Source of the DNA: Ruminococcus flavefaciens | GTDB lineage: Bacteria; Bacillota; Clostridia; Oscillospirales; Ruminococcaceae | Length of the DNA stretch: 64,000 nucleotides | NCBI GenBank assembly: GCA_015067005.1 | Contig: SVNH01000009.1 | Location: 1-64,000, forward strand | Reading direction: 5' to 3' | Shown here: in pieces, positions 51,660 through 60,414 of the stretch | How the letters are laid out: every line of letters begins with the position of its first letter | Numbering within the stretch: the stretch's first letter is position 1 | The notes under the pieces: generated by a model | Told to the model about the DNA's origin: nothing | The model's input: only the letters and a program-made list of their open reading frames with translations | Database searches by the model: none | Program-made: the position numbers and the translations under genes

Positions 51660-53228
51660 ATGGAAGAACCGATAGTATTACGTACAGCCAAGGTTGGCGG
51701 CTTCGTCAAGGAAGACGTTATGACCTACCTCGATGAGCTCAACTCTAAGATCATCGGTCTTGAGGAAGATCTCAAAAAGGCTAAGGAATCACCCAGTGAT
51801 CCGCAGGAGCTTATAAAGACACGCAATCAGGTAGATAATCTTCAGGAGAAACTCAACGCCTCCAATAACGCTCTCAGAGCTGCTAAGAAGGAAAATGAGG
51901 ACCTCAAGAAGAAGATCGAAGAAGATCAGAAACTCATCACTCAGCTTAAAGCCGGCGGCGCTCAGGGCGGTCAGCAGAATGCTCAGAACGCTCAGACTGC
52001 TCAGGCTCTTGAGGCTGCTAAGCGCGAGATAGATTCTCTCAGAGCAAAACTCAAGGCAGCTGAAGAAAAGGCTGCTGCTGCACCTGCACAGGGCGGTCAG
52101 CAGAACGCTCAGACTGCTCAGGCTCTCGAAGCTGCTAAGCGTGAGATAGATTCTCTCAGAACAAAACTCAAGGCTGCCGAAGAAAAGGCTGCTGCACCGT
52201 ACGGCACACCTGCACAGGGCGGCGCTTCCAACGACGCTGAACTCGCTAAGATCAAGCAGGAAGTTGCTAAGCTTACAAGCGAGATCGAGGCTAAGACCAA
52301 GGAACTCTCCGAAAAGGACGGCAAACTCGCTAAGATCACTAAGGATAACGAGGCTGCTATCGCTAAGAAGGACGAGGAGATCTCCAAGCTCAACGACGAG
52401 ATCAAGGATCTCAAGGAGAACGGCAGCATGATACCGTCATCCTTCGATATGGGCGCTCTCTTCACAGAGGCTCAGAAGACTGCCGGTAAGATCACTATCG
52501 AGGCTCAGAAGAACGCCGAGAAGGTTACCAAGGAAGCTAACGATAAGGCTGACAGCATCGTAAGAGAGGCTACTGCTGAGGCTGAAAAGACTCTCTCAAC
52601 TGCTAACACAACTGCCGAGACCTGCATCAAGGAAGCTAACGATCAGGCTAAGACCACTATCGAACAGGCTAACGCTCAGGCTAAGTCCACTGTTGACGAG
52701 GCTAATGCTCACGCTGATAAGGTCAACGAAATGTCCGAAACAGTACGCAGAATGCTCCTCAACGAGATCGAAAGCGTTAACGTTAAGTTCAACGACATCA
52801 CTAACGTCCTCAACCGTCTCTCAGGTCAGGCTTCTGACCGCATGAACGAGGCTCAGCTCATCATCGGCGAGGCTCGCAAGGCTGTTGACAAGGGCGATTC
52901 TACTAAGATAGTCAAGAAGGGCGAGGCTCCTAAGGCTGAATTCAAGGCAGCTGAGGCTCCTAAGTCAAACCTCAGCGATATTCCGAGCGCTCCGAAGAAC
53001 CTCGGAAATTCATCCGATCCGTTCGCTGGCATAGGCTCATCACAGTCCTATAACAGCGGAAATAATAACAACAATAATGCTAATAAACCGGCTTCTGGTC
53101 CTTCACAGCCAGCAGCTCCTCAGCAGCCAAAGCAGCCAGCTAAGAAGAGCACAAACTTCAATTTCGATATGGCAGAACTCCTCAAGGCAGCTGAAGAAGA
53201 AGCAGCTAAGGAAGAATCAGAGTCCTGA
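51660..53228 (+). CDS. Long coiled-coil protein, DivIVA-like N-terminus
   Basis: 522 residues. The start (about 8-50, TAKVGGFVKEDVMTYLDEL) resembles the membrane-curvature domain of DivIVA/GpsB proteins; then come two coiled-coil stretches (about 25-200 and 195-260) and a long Ala/Glu/Lys helix with AN-A-A-type repeats (about 265-395), ending in an Asn/Pro/Gln-rich linker and a short acidic helix. A segment of about 40 residues with AKREIDSLR is duplicated. The ATG at 51660 follows ATAGGAG. It is the first gene after ftsZ, so a role in polar or septal organisation is plausible but unproven. Confidence 0.7.
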   Translation: MEEPIVLRTAKVGGFVKEDVMTYLDELNSKIIGLEEDLKKAKESPSDPQELIKTRNQVDNLQEKLNASNNALRAAKKENEDLKKKIEEDQKLITQLKAGGAQGGQQNAQNAQTAQALEAAKREIDSLRAKLKAAEEKAAAAPAQGGQQNAQTAQALEAAKREIDSLRTKLKAAEEKAAAPYGTPAQGGASNDAELAKIKQEVAKLTSEIEAKTKELSEKDGKLAKITKDNEAAIAKKDEEISKLNDEIKDLKENGSMIPSSFDMGALFTEAQKTAGKITIEAQKNAEKVTKEANDKADSIVREATAEAEKTLSTANTTAETCIKEANDQAKTTIEQANAQAKSTVDEANAHADKVNEMSETVRRMLLNEIESVNVKFNDITNVLNRLSGQASDRMNEAQLIIGEARKAVDKGDSTKIVKKGEAPKAEFKAAEAPKSNLSDIPSAPKNLGNSSDPFAGIGSSQSYNSGNNNNNNANKPASGPSQPAAPQQPKQPAKKSTNFNFDMAELLKAAEEEAAKEESES

Positions 53229-53241
53229 TTTACGGTTATTG

Positions 53242-53286
53242 CCGCAGTTCCGGAATTATCCGGAGCTGCGGATAATACGTTTTTTC
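53242..53286 (+). terminator. Terminator of the DivIVA-like gene
   Basis: 13-bp stem CCGCAGTTCCGGA/TCCGGAGCTGCGG (one mismatch or wobble), loop ATTA, seven T after a short spacer. Confidence 0.88.
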
Positions 53287-53339
53287 TTTTGTGGATTTTA
53301 CTAAGTTGATCACTTACTGCCTGTGCAGTATCATTCGGA

Positions 53340-53939
53340 ATGTTGGTGGATACCTTGCTTGATCTGGATAACAATTACAGCGATCTGAAAAATTTGCCCG
53401 ATGAGGAACTTGTGCTTTTTGCCAAAGAAAGCAAAGATGCATCTGAAACCCTGATAGCACGTTATTTGAAGCTGATTCTGATCAAATCGGAAATTTATGC
53501 AAATTCCGCTACTGATAGTGACGATCTGAGACAGGAGGGACTTATCAGTCTCCTCAAAGCGATTTCTTCATATGATCCAGCAAAAGGCGTGAAATTCGCA
53601 ACATTTGCCGAGGTCTGCATCGAGAACCGTATGCGGACTGTCCGTGCGCGCCGTGGGGATTATGCGAAGATACCCGAAAGTCTTGAAGATGTAAGCGAAT
53701 ACGAAAAACCTTCCGATTCGGAAACCCCTGAGAGCATTTTCCTCTATAAGGAACTCGTTTCTGAATTGCGGAAAAATGTAGAATCAGAACTTTCTTCGGC
53801 AGAACGCCGCACATTCGACCTCTGTATGCAGGGGCTCAGCTACCGAAGTGCAGCAGAGAAACTCGGTGTCAGCGAGAAAGCCGTCGATAATGCTATGCAG
53901 CGTGCAAGGAGGAAGCTCCGCGCACTCGTTAGCAAATAA
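53340..53939 (+). CDS. Sigma-70 family factor, SigH-like
   Basis: 199 residues. Region 2 (DDLRQEGLISLLKAISSYDPAKG and on, about 60-90) and region 4 with a helix-turn-helix (about 160-195, YRSAAEKLGVSEKAVDNAM) are clear; the order and spacing match the sigma-H (Spo0H) group. The start is unsure: ATG 53340 has no ribosome binding site, and TTG 53355 behind GGTGG is an alternative giving 194 residues. It sits between a terminator and the tRNA-like element, and may be transcribed with the following zinc-ribbon gene. Confidence 0.82.
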   Translation: MLVDTLLDLDNNYSDLKNLPDEELVLFAKESKDASETLIARYLKLILIKSEIYANSATDSDDLRQEGLISLLKAISSYDPAKGVKFATFAEVCIENRMRTVRARRGDYAKIPESLEDVSEYEKPSDSETPESIFLYKELVSELRKNVESELSSAERRTFDLCMQGLSYRSAAEKLGVSEKAVDNAMQRARRKLRALVSK

Positions 53940-53949
53940 TTTTTCAGAT

Positions 53950-54013
53950 GACTGTGTAGCTTAATCCAGAGCGTTGTTTTACAAAGATGTCGGTTGAAAT
54001 CCGACCGTGGTCC
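53950..54013 (+). ncRNA. tRNA-like cloverleaf in the leader of the zinc-ribbon gene
   Basis: 64 bases that fold by eye as a reduced tRNA: acceptor GACTGTG/CGTGGTC with wobbles, D-arm GCTT/GAGC with a six-base loop, a four-bp TTGT/ACAA arm and a perfect T-arm GTCGG/CCGAC with loop TTGAAAT. The D-loop lacks GG and the T-loop has G in place of C56, so it is not a working tRNA. It ends 25 bases before the next ATG. It may be a decayed tRNA or a leader structure. Confidence 0.35.
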
Positions 54014-54038
54014 AAATATTTTAAGCGAGGTATTGAAA

Positions 54039-54314
54039 ATGTACGAAGACAAGACATTAGTCTGCAAAGAATGTGGAAGCGAATTCATCTTCTCCGCAGG
54101 CGAACAGGAATTTTACGCAGAAAAAGGCTTTGTAAACGAGCCGCAGAGATGTAAGGCTTGCCGCGATGCCAGAAAAAATGCTGGAAAAGCTGAGCGAGTT
54201 ATGTATACAGCTACTTGCGCTTCATGCGGAGGCGAGGCTAAAGTTCCCTTTGAACCCAAAGAGGGCAGAGCAGTTTATTGCAGCGAATGTTTCGCTAAGA
54301 TGAACGAGGCTTGA
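54039..54314 (+). CDS. Small double zinc-ribbon protein
   Basis: 91 residues with four CxxC pairs: C9/C12, C38/C41, C60/C63 and C81/C84, forming two zinc ribbons. The first half fits the probable zinc-ribbon family (zf-trcl type) found in many anaerobes; the second is a CxxC-CxxC unit. Function unknown; nucleic-acid binding is a guess. The ATG at 54039 follows GCGAGG. A terminator follows. Confidence 0.82.
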   Translation: MYEDKTLVCKECGSEFIFSAGEQEFYAEKGFVNEPQRCKACRDARKNAGKAERVMYTATCASCGGEAKVPFEPKEGRAVYCSECFAKMNEA

Positions 54315-54327
54315 TTTTCGTAAATCG

Positions 54328-54358
54328 CCGGCACAGTCTCTCACTGTGCCGGAATTTT
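54328..54358 (+). terminator. Terminator of the zinc-ribbon gene
   Basis: Perfect 10-bp stem CCGGCACAGT/ACTGTGCCGG, loop CTCTC, then AATTTTT. Confidence 0.93.
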
Positions 54359-54397
54359 TATGCCGTCTTTTGGTTGTTGTAAGGTTACTTCTGTCGA

Positions 54398-54616
54398 TAT
54401 TGAGGAAAACCCTTTTGAAAAAGGGTTCTTCCTCAAACTCCTTTCCTAAAACTTTCGGCTGGTTTTTTCCGCAATGGTATTACTCCCACGTTAGAATAAT
54501 GAAGCGGAAATATTTTTGAACTATCCTGAATCTAATACCATTGCGGAAAAAACGAAATAAAAGTCTTTGGAAAGGGGTTCGGGTAAGAACCTTTCCTCAG
54601 AAAGGTTTGCCCCGAT
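54398..54616 (-). mobile_element. Dispersed hairpin element M2 (MITE-like)
   Basis: Inverted copy of M1 (4979-5197), same 219-bp length, differing mainly in the centre and at single bases. Here both flanks carry GGTTACT in inverted form (54383-54389 and 54626-54632), which may mark the true ends. It fills most of the 365-bp gap before the TrmK-Nif3 gene. Confidence 0.8.
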
Positions 54617-54679
54617 GCCGGCAACAGTAACCCTACAAAAGCCAAAAAACGGAACAAAATTTGTGAACGGAGTGATCGA

Positions 54680-56131
54680 ATGCTTGACAGCAGACTAAAA
54701 AAGGCAGCAGAATTGGTGAGCGGAAGGGGGATCGCCGTTGATGTTGGTACTGACCACGCTTATCTTGCGGCTGAGCTCGTGATGAGCGGCAGGTGCGCGA
54801 AGGTCATCGCTTCCGACGTTAAGGAAGGACCTCTCGAATCCGCCCGCAAGACCGTTGAGAGGTACGGCGTGTCCGGCAGTGTTGAACTCATCCTCTCCGA
54901 CGGTCTCGAAAATGTGCCTATGGACGGCGTTTCGGACGTTGTCATCGCCGGAATGGGCGGCGAGACTATCGCGGACATCATCAGCAGATGCGATCCGGAC
55001 GCTTTTGAAAATATCCGCTGGGTACTCCAGCCGATGACCAAGCCGGAGCTCCTCCGCAAAATGCTTTACGAATTCGGTCTGCACATCACGGAGGAGTACG
55101 CCATTGAGGACGGCGGCAAGCTCTACGTGGTAATGGCTGCGGAGTACGCGCCGGATTTCCGCTATCTTACGGAGTTTGACGCGCTTTACGGCTTCTTTGC
55201 TGACGGTGACGAAATGGGGGAGAAGTACCGTCTGCGCGAGGCTGAGCGCCTCGCAAAAATCGCTGAGAATCTGAAAACTGCCGGAAAAACTGAGGGGGCA
55301 GCTCACTATGCTGCGCTTGCCTTCAAGATGAAAAACGGCTGTAAATCGGCAAAAATCAGCGGGATCTACGGCTTCCTCGATAGTCTTTATCCGTTCGCGG
55401 CTCAGGAGAAGTGGGATAATTCCGGGCTCCTTGTGGAAAACCAGTCCGGCGAGGCTGATACGGTCGTCCTCGCGCTGGACATAACAAACAGCGTCGTCAA
55501 CGAGGCTGCCTGCAAGTCTGCTGACCTCGTAATTTCGCATCATCCGGTCATTTTTGAGCCGCTTAAAAGAATTGACTTGAAAAATCCGGTCCACACGCTG
55601 ATCTTTACCGACGTTGCGGCGATATGTATGCACACAAATCTGGACATCGCAGAGGGCGGCACAAATGGCGTAATACTGCGGAAAATGCAGGAGCGCTTCA
55701 AGCTTTACGGCGCGCCTGAGCCGTTCGAGGAACTCGGCGGCGGAAGCAGTCTCGGCTGGATAGTGGAGCTTCCGGAGGCGCTCAGTGCTGAGGAACTTGC
55801 CGCCGGACTTAAAGAGATCTTCGGCTGCGAGTACGTTAGGATGTCCGGAGATAAGCAGTGGAAACTGCGTAGAATAGCCATTTGTTCGGGTTCTGGCGGC
55901 TCTATGCTCGGACTTGCCATTGAAAAGGGCTGCGACGCTCTTGTAACCGGCGACGTGAAGCACGATGTCTGGATCGAGGCGAATAATCGCGGTTTCAGCC
56001 TCTTCGACTGCGGACATTTTCACACGGAGAACCTCGTTCTGCCGGAGCTCCGCCGCGTTCTGGAGGAGAAATTCCCGCAGCTTGACGTTGAGATCGCAGA
56101 GCGCTCGCTCGATCCGTGCAAGTATATTTGA
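54680..56131 (+). CDS. Fusion of tRNA m1A22 methyltransferase TrmK and Nif3-like protein
   Basis: 483 residues in one frame. Residues 1-225 are TrmK (VDVGTDHAYLA, SDVKEGPL, IAGMGGETI), which methylates N1 of A22 in tRNA, with its C-terminal coiled coil. Residues 228-483 are a Nif3/DUF34 dinuclear metal protein: EKWDNSGLLV, ISHHPVIFEPLKRI, MHTNLDIAEGGTN and CGHFHTEN supply the metal ligands. In Bacillus the two are neighbouring genes (trmK and yqfO); here they are joined without a stop. The Nif3 part is short, lacking the PII-like insert. The ATG follows CGGAGTGA. Confidence 0.9.
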   Translation: MLDSRLKKAAELVSGRGIAVDVGTDHAYLAAELVMSGRCAKVIASDVKEGPLESARKTVERYGVSGSVELILSDGLENVPMDGVSDVVIAGMGGETIADIISRCDPDAFENIRWVLQPMTKPELLRKMLYEFGLHITEEYAIEDGGKLYVVMAAEYAPDFRYLTEFDALYGFFADGDEMGEKYRLREAERLAKIAENLKTAGKTEGAAHYAALAFKMKNGCKSAKISGIYGFLDSLYPFAAQEKWDNSGLLVENQSGEADTVVLALDITNSVVNEAACKSADLVISHHPVIFEPLKRIDLKNPVHTLIFTDVAAICMHTNLDIAEGGTNGVILRKMQERFKLYGAPEPFEELGGGSSLGWIVELPEALSAEELAAGLKEIFGCEYVRMSGDKQWKLRRIAICSGSGGSMLGLAIEKGCDALVTGDVKHDVWIEANNRGFSLFDCGHFHTENLVLPELRRVLEEKFPQLDVEIAERSLDPCKYI

Positions 56132-56139
56132 GGTGAATC

Positions 56140-56970
56140 ATGGGAATCTACATTTGTCCGGTGTGCGGAAAACCGCTTGAAATAGCCGGAAACGCCTATA
56201 AGTGCGAGAAAGGTCACAGCTTCGACATCTCACGCAGCGGCTACGTGAACCTGCTGCTCTCAAAACACATCGGAAAGACCGTTCACGGCGATAACAAACT
56301 CATGGTGCGCGCCCGCAGGGAATTCCTCGAAAAAGGCTATTATTCGCCGCTTTGCGAGGCCCTGTGCAGGACTTGCAGCAAGTATTTCAGCGGCGGCGTT
56401 CTCCTTGACGCCGGCTGTGGTGAGGGCTATTATACCTCCGCTGTTGCGAGGACTCTGAGGGAGTCCGGCAGCGCTGAGGTCTACGGTATTGACATATCAA
56501 AAATTGCGGTCGAATTTGCTGCAAAGCGCAGTCCGGACATCAACTACTCGGCGGCAAGCGTGTTCCACCTGCCTGTGAAGGAAGCGTCCTGCGGCATGGT
56601 CATCACCCTCTTCGCACCCTACTGCGGCGAGGAGTTCCAGCGCGTTCTGAGCAGTGAGGGCGTACTCGTCATGGCGATACCCTCCACCGACCACCTCTGG
56701 GAACTGAAACAGAAAATCTACGATATACCGTACAAAAACGAGGTCAAGCCGTTTGACCTCGAAGGCTTCCGGCTGCTTGAAAACGAGCACATCCGCTTCA
56801 CTATGGACATCGCTTCACAGACGGATCTCCAGCAGCTTTTCTCGATGACACCGTACTATTACCGCACCGGTCCGGAACAGCAGAAACGGCTTGAAGCGAT
56901 TGAAAGTCTGAGCGTGACAGCCGAATTTGAACTCCTTACCTACCGGCTGACCGCAAAAAATGAACAGTAA
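56140..56970 (+). CDS. 23S rRNA (guanine-N1)-methyltransferase, RlmA family
   Basis: 276 residues. The N-terminal zinc site is C6-x2-C9...C22-x3-H26, followed by FDISRSGYVNLL, then a Rossmann SAM domain with LLDAGCGEGYYT and GIDISK. Family members methylate N1 of G745 or G748 in helix 35 of 23S rRNA; the latter gives tylosin resistance in producers. Which guanine is used is not visible. Starts eight bases after the fusion gene, ends 12 bases before rqcH; likely one transcript. Confidence 0.88.
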   Translation: MGIYICPVCGKPLEIAGNAYKCEKGHSFDISRSGYVNLLLSKHIGKTVHGDNKLMVRARREFLEKGYYSPLCEALCRTCSKYFSGGVLLDAGCGEGYYTSAVARTLRESGSAEVYGIDISKIAVEFAAKRSPDINYSAASVFHLPVKEASCGMVITLFAPYCGEEFQRVLSSEGVLVMAIPSTDHLWELKQKIYDIPYKNEVKPFDLEGFRLLENEHIRFTMDIASQTDLQQLFSMTPYYYRTGPEQQKRLEAIESLSVTAEFELLTYRLTAKNEQ

Positions 56971-56982
56971 AGGATTGATTTT

Positions 56983-58734
56983 ATGGCGCTCGACGGCGCA
57001 TTTCTCTACGCAGTTAAAAATGAACTGACACCGCTCATCGGGGGCAGAGTTGAAAAGGTACACCAGCCCTCGCGTGAGGAGATAGTCATTGGCATACGCA
57101 CACGTCAGGGCAGCAAAAAGCTCTATATTTCGGCAAATGCCGGCAGTTCAAGAATACACGTCACCGAGGCGGCGGTCGATAATCCGCAGACACCGCCGAT
57201 GTTCTGTATGCTCATGCGAAAGCACCTCGGCAGCGGAAAACTCATCGGGATTCGTCAGGACGGGCTCGAACGCATCCTCTTCCTCGATTTCGAGTGCGTG
57301 AACGAACTCGGAGACGTTGTGACGGTGACGCTCGCCTGCGAGATCATGGGACGCTGCTCGAACCTCGTCATGATCGGGAACGACGGCAGGGTGATCGACA
57401 GCATCAAGCGCGTTGACGAGGAAATGTCGCGCGAGAGAATGGTCCTGCCGGGGATGAAGTACACCCTTCCGCCGCGCGGCGACAGACTCAATTTCCTCAC
57501 CGCCGAGCCGGATGACATCATTTCCGAACTCAGAAAGACCTCGCCTGCGGAACTCTCAAAGGCTCTGATACGTGTTTTCGAGGGCGTTTCGCCTATACTC
57601 GTCCGCGAGTGGACTTACTTCGCCGGACGCGGTATGCATCTCGAAAGCGACAGCGTCAGCGGCGATCAGCTTGACCGCCTGCTGTTTGCGATAAAGCGTA
57701 CCCGCGAGCAGCTTACAAGCGGCGGATGCTGCTTCTCGGCGGTCAGCGACAAGGAAGGTCAGCTCAAAGACTTCTCGTTCGTGCGTCTCGAACAGTTCGG
57801 AACGCTGATGTACACGAAGGAGCTTCCGAGCGCCTGCGAATTACTGGACTATTTCTACTCCGAACGCGACCGTGTTCAGCGTACAAAGCAGCGCGCGAAC
57901 GACCTCTTCAAGCTGCTTGTGAACCTCACCGAGAGGACTTCCAGACGAATTGCGGTCCAGCGTGATGAGCTCATCGCCTGTGCCGACCGCGACCGCCACA
58001 AGCTTTGCGGCGATCTCATCTCCGCGAACATCTACCGCCTGAAAAAAGGCGATACACAGGCAGTTCTGGAGAATTTTTACGAGGACGGCAGTCCGGAGAT
58101 CACGATAGAACTCGATGTGAGAAAAACGCCCTCGCAGAACGCCCAGCACTACTATAATGAGTACAAAAAGGCGGCGACCGCCGAAATCAAGCTCACCGAG
58201 CAGATCGCGAAGGGCGAGGACGAGCTCCAGTACCTCGACAGCGTTTTTGATTCGCTCACCCGCGCCTCAACAGAGAACGACATCGCACAGCTGCGTCTCG
58301 AACTCGCTGAACAGGGCTATATCAGGAACACGCGCGGCAAGGCTAAGCCGCCGAAGGCGCTTCCGCCGATCGAATACAAGTCCAGCGACGGCTTCACGAT
58401 CCTCGTCGGCAGGAACAATCACCAGAACGACCAGCTTTCACTGAAATTTGCCGAAAAATCGGACATATGGCTGCATACTCAGGGCATTACCGGCTCGCAC
58501 GTCCTCATCCTGACCGACGGTGCTGTACCTCCTGACAAGACCATTGAGGAGGCGGCTGTCATAGCCTCCGTGAACAGCCGCGGACGCGGTTCTAACCTCG
58601 TTCCGGTAGACTACTGCCTTGCAAAATACGTCAAGAAGCCGGCAGGCGCAAAGCCAGGAAAGGTCATCTTCACGAACTACAAGACCGCCTTTGTGCGTCC
58701 GGACACCGAGCTCGAACAGAAACTGAGGGTGTGA
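56983..58734 (+). CDS. rqcH: Rqc2 homologue RqcH (NFACT protein)
   Basis: 583 residues. NFACT-N domain at the start (DGAFLYAVKNEL), helix-hairpin-helix and coiled coil in the middle, NFACT-R at the end (TILVGRNNHQNDQLSLK, SDIWLHTQGITGSHV). RqcH binds the 50S subunit of stalled ribosomes and recruits tRNA-Ala for C-terminal alanine tailing. It is often annotated as fibronectin-binding protein. The ATG follows AAGGA. The next gene starts two bases after the stop. Confidence 0.94.
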   Translation: MALDGAFLYAVKNELTPLIGGRVEKVHQPSREEIVIGIRTRQGSKKLYISANAGSSRIHVTEAAVDNPQTPPMFCMLMRKHLGSGKLIGIRQDGLERILFLDFECVNELGDVVTVTLACEIMGRCSNLVMIGNDGRVIDSIKRVDEEMSRERMVLPGMKYTLPPRGDRLNFLTAEPDDIISELRKTSPAELSKALIRVFEGVSPILVREWTYFAGRGMHLESDSVSGDQLDRLLFAIKRTREQLTSGGCCFSAVSDKEGQLKDFSFVRLEQFGTLMYTKELPSACELLDYFYSERDRVQRTKQRANDLFKLLVNLTERTSRRIAVQRDELIACADRDRHKLCGDLISANIYRLKKGDTQAVLENFYEDGSPEITIELDVRKTPSQNAQHYYNEYKKAATAEIKLTEQIAKGEDELQYLDSVFDSLTRASTENDIAQLRLELAEQGYIRNTRGKAKPPKALPPIEYKSSDGFTILVGRNNHQNDQLSLKFAEKSDIWLHTQGITGSHVLILTDGAVPPDKTIEEAAVIASVNSRGRGSNLVPVDYCLAKYVKKPAGAKPGKVIFTNYKTAFVRPDTELEQKLRV

Positions 58735-58736
58735 GG

Positions 58737-59255
58737 ATGAACAGGGTACTCGATGCTGATTTCTTTCACCGCGATGTGCTTGAGGTCGCGCCGGAACTGG
58801 TCGGGAAGATAGTCGCACACAGGCTCAGCGATGGCACTGTCCTGCGCGAGCGTATCGCTGAGACCGAGGCTTACCGCGGCGAAGAGGACAAGGGCTGCCA
58901 CGCCGCAAAGGGACGTACTAAGCGCACTGAGCTACTCTACGGCGGGAGCGGCGTACTCTATATTTACCTCTGCTACGGTATGCACTGGCTGATGAACGTC
59001 ATCACAGGCGAAAAGGATCAGCCGCAGGGGGTACTCATCCGCGCCGGCGAACGCTTTGAAGGTCCGGCGAAGCTTACGAAGCAGCTGAAAATCGACGGCT
59101 CTTTCAACGGCAGACCTGCCTGCGGAGAGTGCGGGATATGGTTCGAGGACGACGGCTGCCGTCCGGAGATAAAAACAGCGCCGCGTGTCGGGATCGACTA
59201 CGCCGGCGACTACTGGAAGAACATAGAATGGCGGTTTATCGCAGACAGGAAGTGA
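58737..59255 (+). CDS. 3-methyladenine DNA glycosylase, AAG/MPG family
   Basis: 172 residues, base-excision repair of alkylated purines. DFFHRDVLEVAPELVGK at the start, the catalytic Glu in AETEAYRGEED, the GGSGVLYIYLCYGMHW core, and a C-terminal RVGIDYAGDYW region are those of the alkyladenine glycosylase family. ATG 58737 taken; a GTG six bases earlier overlaps the rqcH stop. Probably in the same transcript as rqcH. Confidence 0.92.
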   Translation: MNRVLDADFFHRDVLEVAPELVGKIVAHRLSDGTVLRERIAETEAYRGEEDKGCHAAKGRTKRTELLYGGSGVLYIYLCYGMHWLMNVITGEKDQPQGVLIRAGERFEGPAKLTKQLKIDGSFNGRPACGECGIWFEDDGCRPEIKTAPRVGIDYAGDYWKNIEWRFIADRK

Positions 59256-59259
59256 TGCA

Positions 59260-60042
59260 ATGAACATCAGGAGCGTCGGATTCGGCAGCATTTACGATTT
59301 TGGCGAGGGTATCGCGCATAAGCCTGAAACAGGCGAGTTTCTGCTGATATTCACGCGCAGCAGTGCGCTGGTGAGGTCTCATTCCGGAAAGATAGAGGTT
59401 CCCGAGGGGACTTTCATTCTTTGCGGCGATTCCGGAGACTGGGAGTGCAGTCCGCAGGAGCTCCCGCTTCTTTGCGACTGGATCTGTTTCGACATCGAGG
59501 GCAATACTCAGGATGTGTCGCTGATCGCAGATATACCGCAGTTTTTACCGATACGTTCGGCGGATGTTGAACTGATAAGTCAGCTCATGAGAGCAGCGGC
59601 AGAGGAATTCTACTCGCTCGATCCTCAGCGCGGCAAGATGATCGACCAGCTTATGAGGATGATACTTGTGGATCTTTCACGCATCAGCGGAAGACGCTCG
59701 CTCTCGCAGCAGTCCGCTGATCCGCATTACAGTGCGCTTATCGAGCTGCGCTCGAAGATATACCGCAATCCTCAGCAGAGGTGGAACGTTGATTCAATGG
59801 CAGCGGATGTGAATATGTCGCGTTCGTATTTTCAGCATATCTACCGCGAATTCTTCGGCGTTTCGTGCATTTCGGACGTCATCGCCGGCAAGATAGAAAA
59901 GGCAAAGGAAATACTCTCGGAAACGGACTGTACCGTTTCGCAGGTCGCAGTGATGTGCGGATACGAGAACGAGGAGCACTTCATGCGGCAGTTCAAGAAG
60001 GTAGTCGGAGTAACCCCGACAGGCTTCAGGAAAAAACACTAA
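59260..60042 (+). CDS. AraC-family transcription regulator
   Basis: 260 residues. N-terminal cupin-like sensor part (about 1-155), then the two helix-turn-helix AraC domain (about 165-258; WNVDSMAADVNMSRSYFQ and SQVAVMCGYENEEHF). It starts four bases after the glycosylase stop. It is not Ada (no methyl-acceptor Cys region). The GH5 gene downstream could be a target, but an R1 repeat and an own promoter lie between, so this is only a guess. Confidence 0.88.
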   Translation: MNIRSVGFGSIYDFGEGIAHKPETGEFLLIFTRSSALVRSHSGKIEVPEGTFILCGDSGDWECSPQELPLLCDWICFDIEGNTQDVSLIADIPQFLPIRSADVELISQLMRAAAEEFYSLDPQRGKMIDQLMRMILVDLSRISGRRSLSQQSADPHYSALIELRSKIYRNPQQRWNVDSMAADVNMSRSYFQHIYREFFGVSCISDVIAGKIEKAKEILSETDCTVSQVAVMCGYENEEHFMRQFKKVVGVTPTGFRKKH

Positions 60043-60059
60043 GCGGGGAGCTGAACAGC

Positions 60060-60300
60060 CCGTCCCCCTCTGCCCTACGGACATCTCCCCACACTGTGGG
60101 GAGGCACTCCGCAAGCCGACCGAAGGTTCGGCGAAGAACAGTCAAAAGCTGACAAAAAGGGGGCATGGGGAGAGGAAGGGGGAGCAACGAGGGGGAAACG
60201 TAGGGGAATAGGGGGAAAATGTCAGCTTTTGTACCAGTTTTTTCTGTCCCCCTGTTGCCCCGAAGTTTCCCCCTCGTTAAGCGGGGAGACAGCGTAGGCA
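60060..60300 (-). repeat. R-block 6: inverted R1
   Basis: R1 copy c (60096-60281), inverted. The 12-bp repeat is at 60143-60154 and 60220-60231; the G-runs 60178-60182, 60191-60195, 60203-60206 and 60211-60215 now lie on the plus strand. A short hairpin CCCCACACTGTGGGG precedes it (about 60087-60101). No gene is seen between the AraC stop and the GH5 promoter. Confidence 0.85.
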
Positions 60301-60312
60301 CTCCGCCGCATA

Positions 60313-60341
60313 TTGACAAATCAGGAATTAAGAGTTATAAT
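60313..60341 (+). promoter_or_regulatory. Perfect sigma-A promoter of the GH5 gene
   Basis: TTGACA (60313-60318), 17-bp spacer, TATAAT (60336-60341). It begins about 30 bases after the inverted R1. Confidence 0.88.
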
Positions 60342-60414
60342 ATCAGTGTATGAAATTTCGGAAATACGATGTATCGTAACGATCAAATCAAAAAATCTAA
60401 AGAGAGGGAATCTT

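Noticed and set aside
54695..56023. 442-codon minus-strand frame opposite the TrmK-Nif3 gene
   Set aside because: Shadow frame; the fusion gene has clear motifs throughout.
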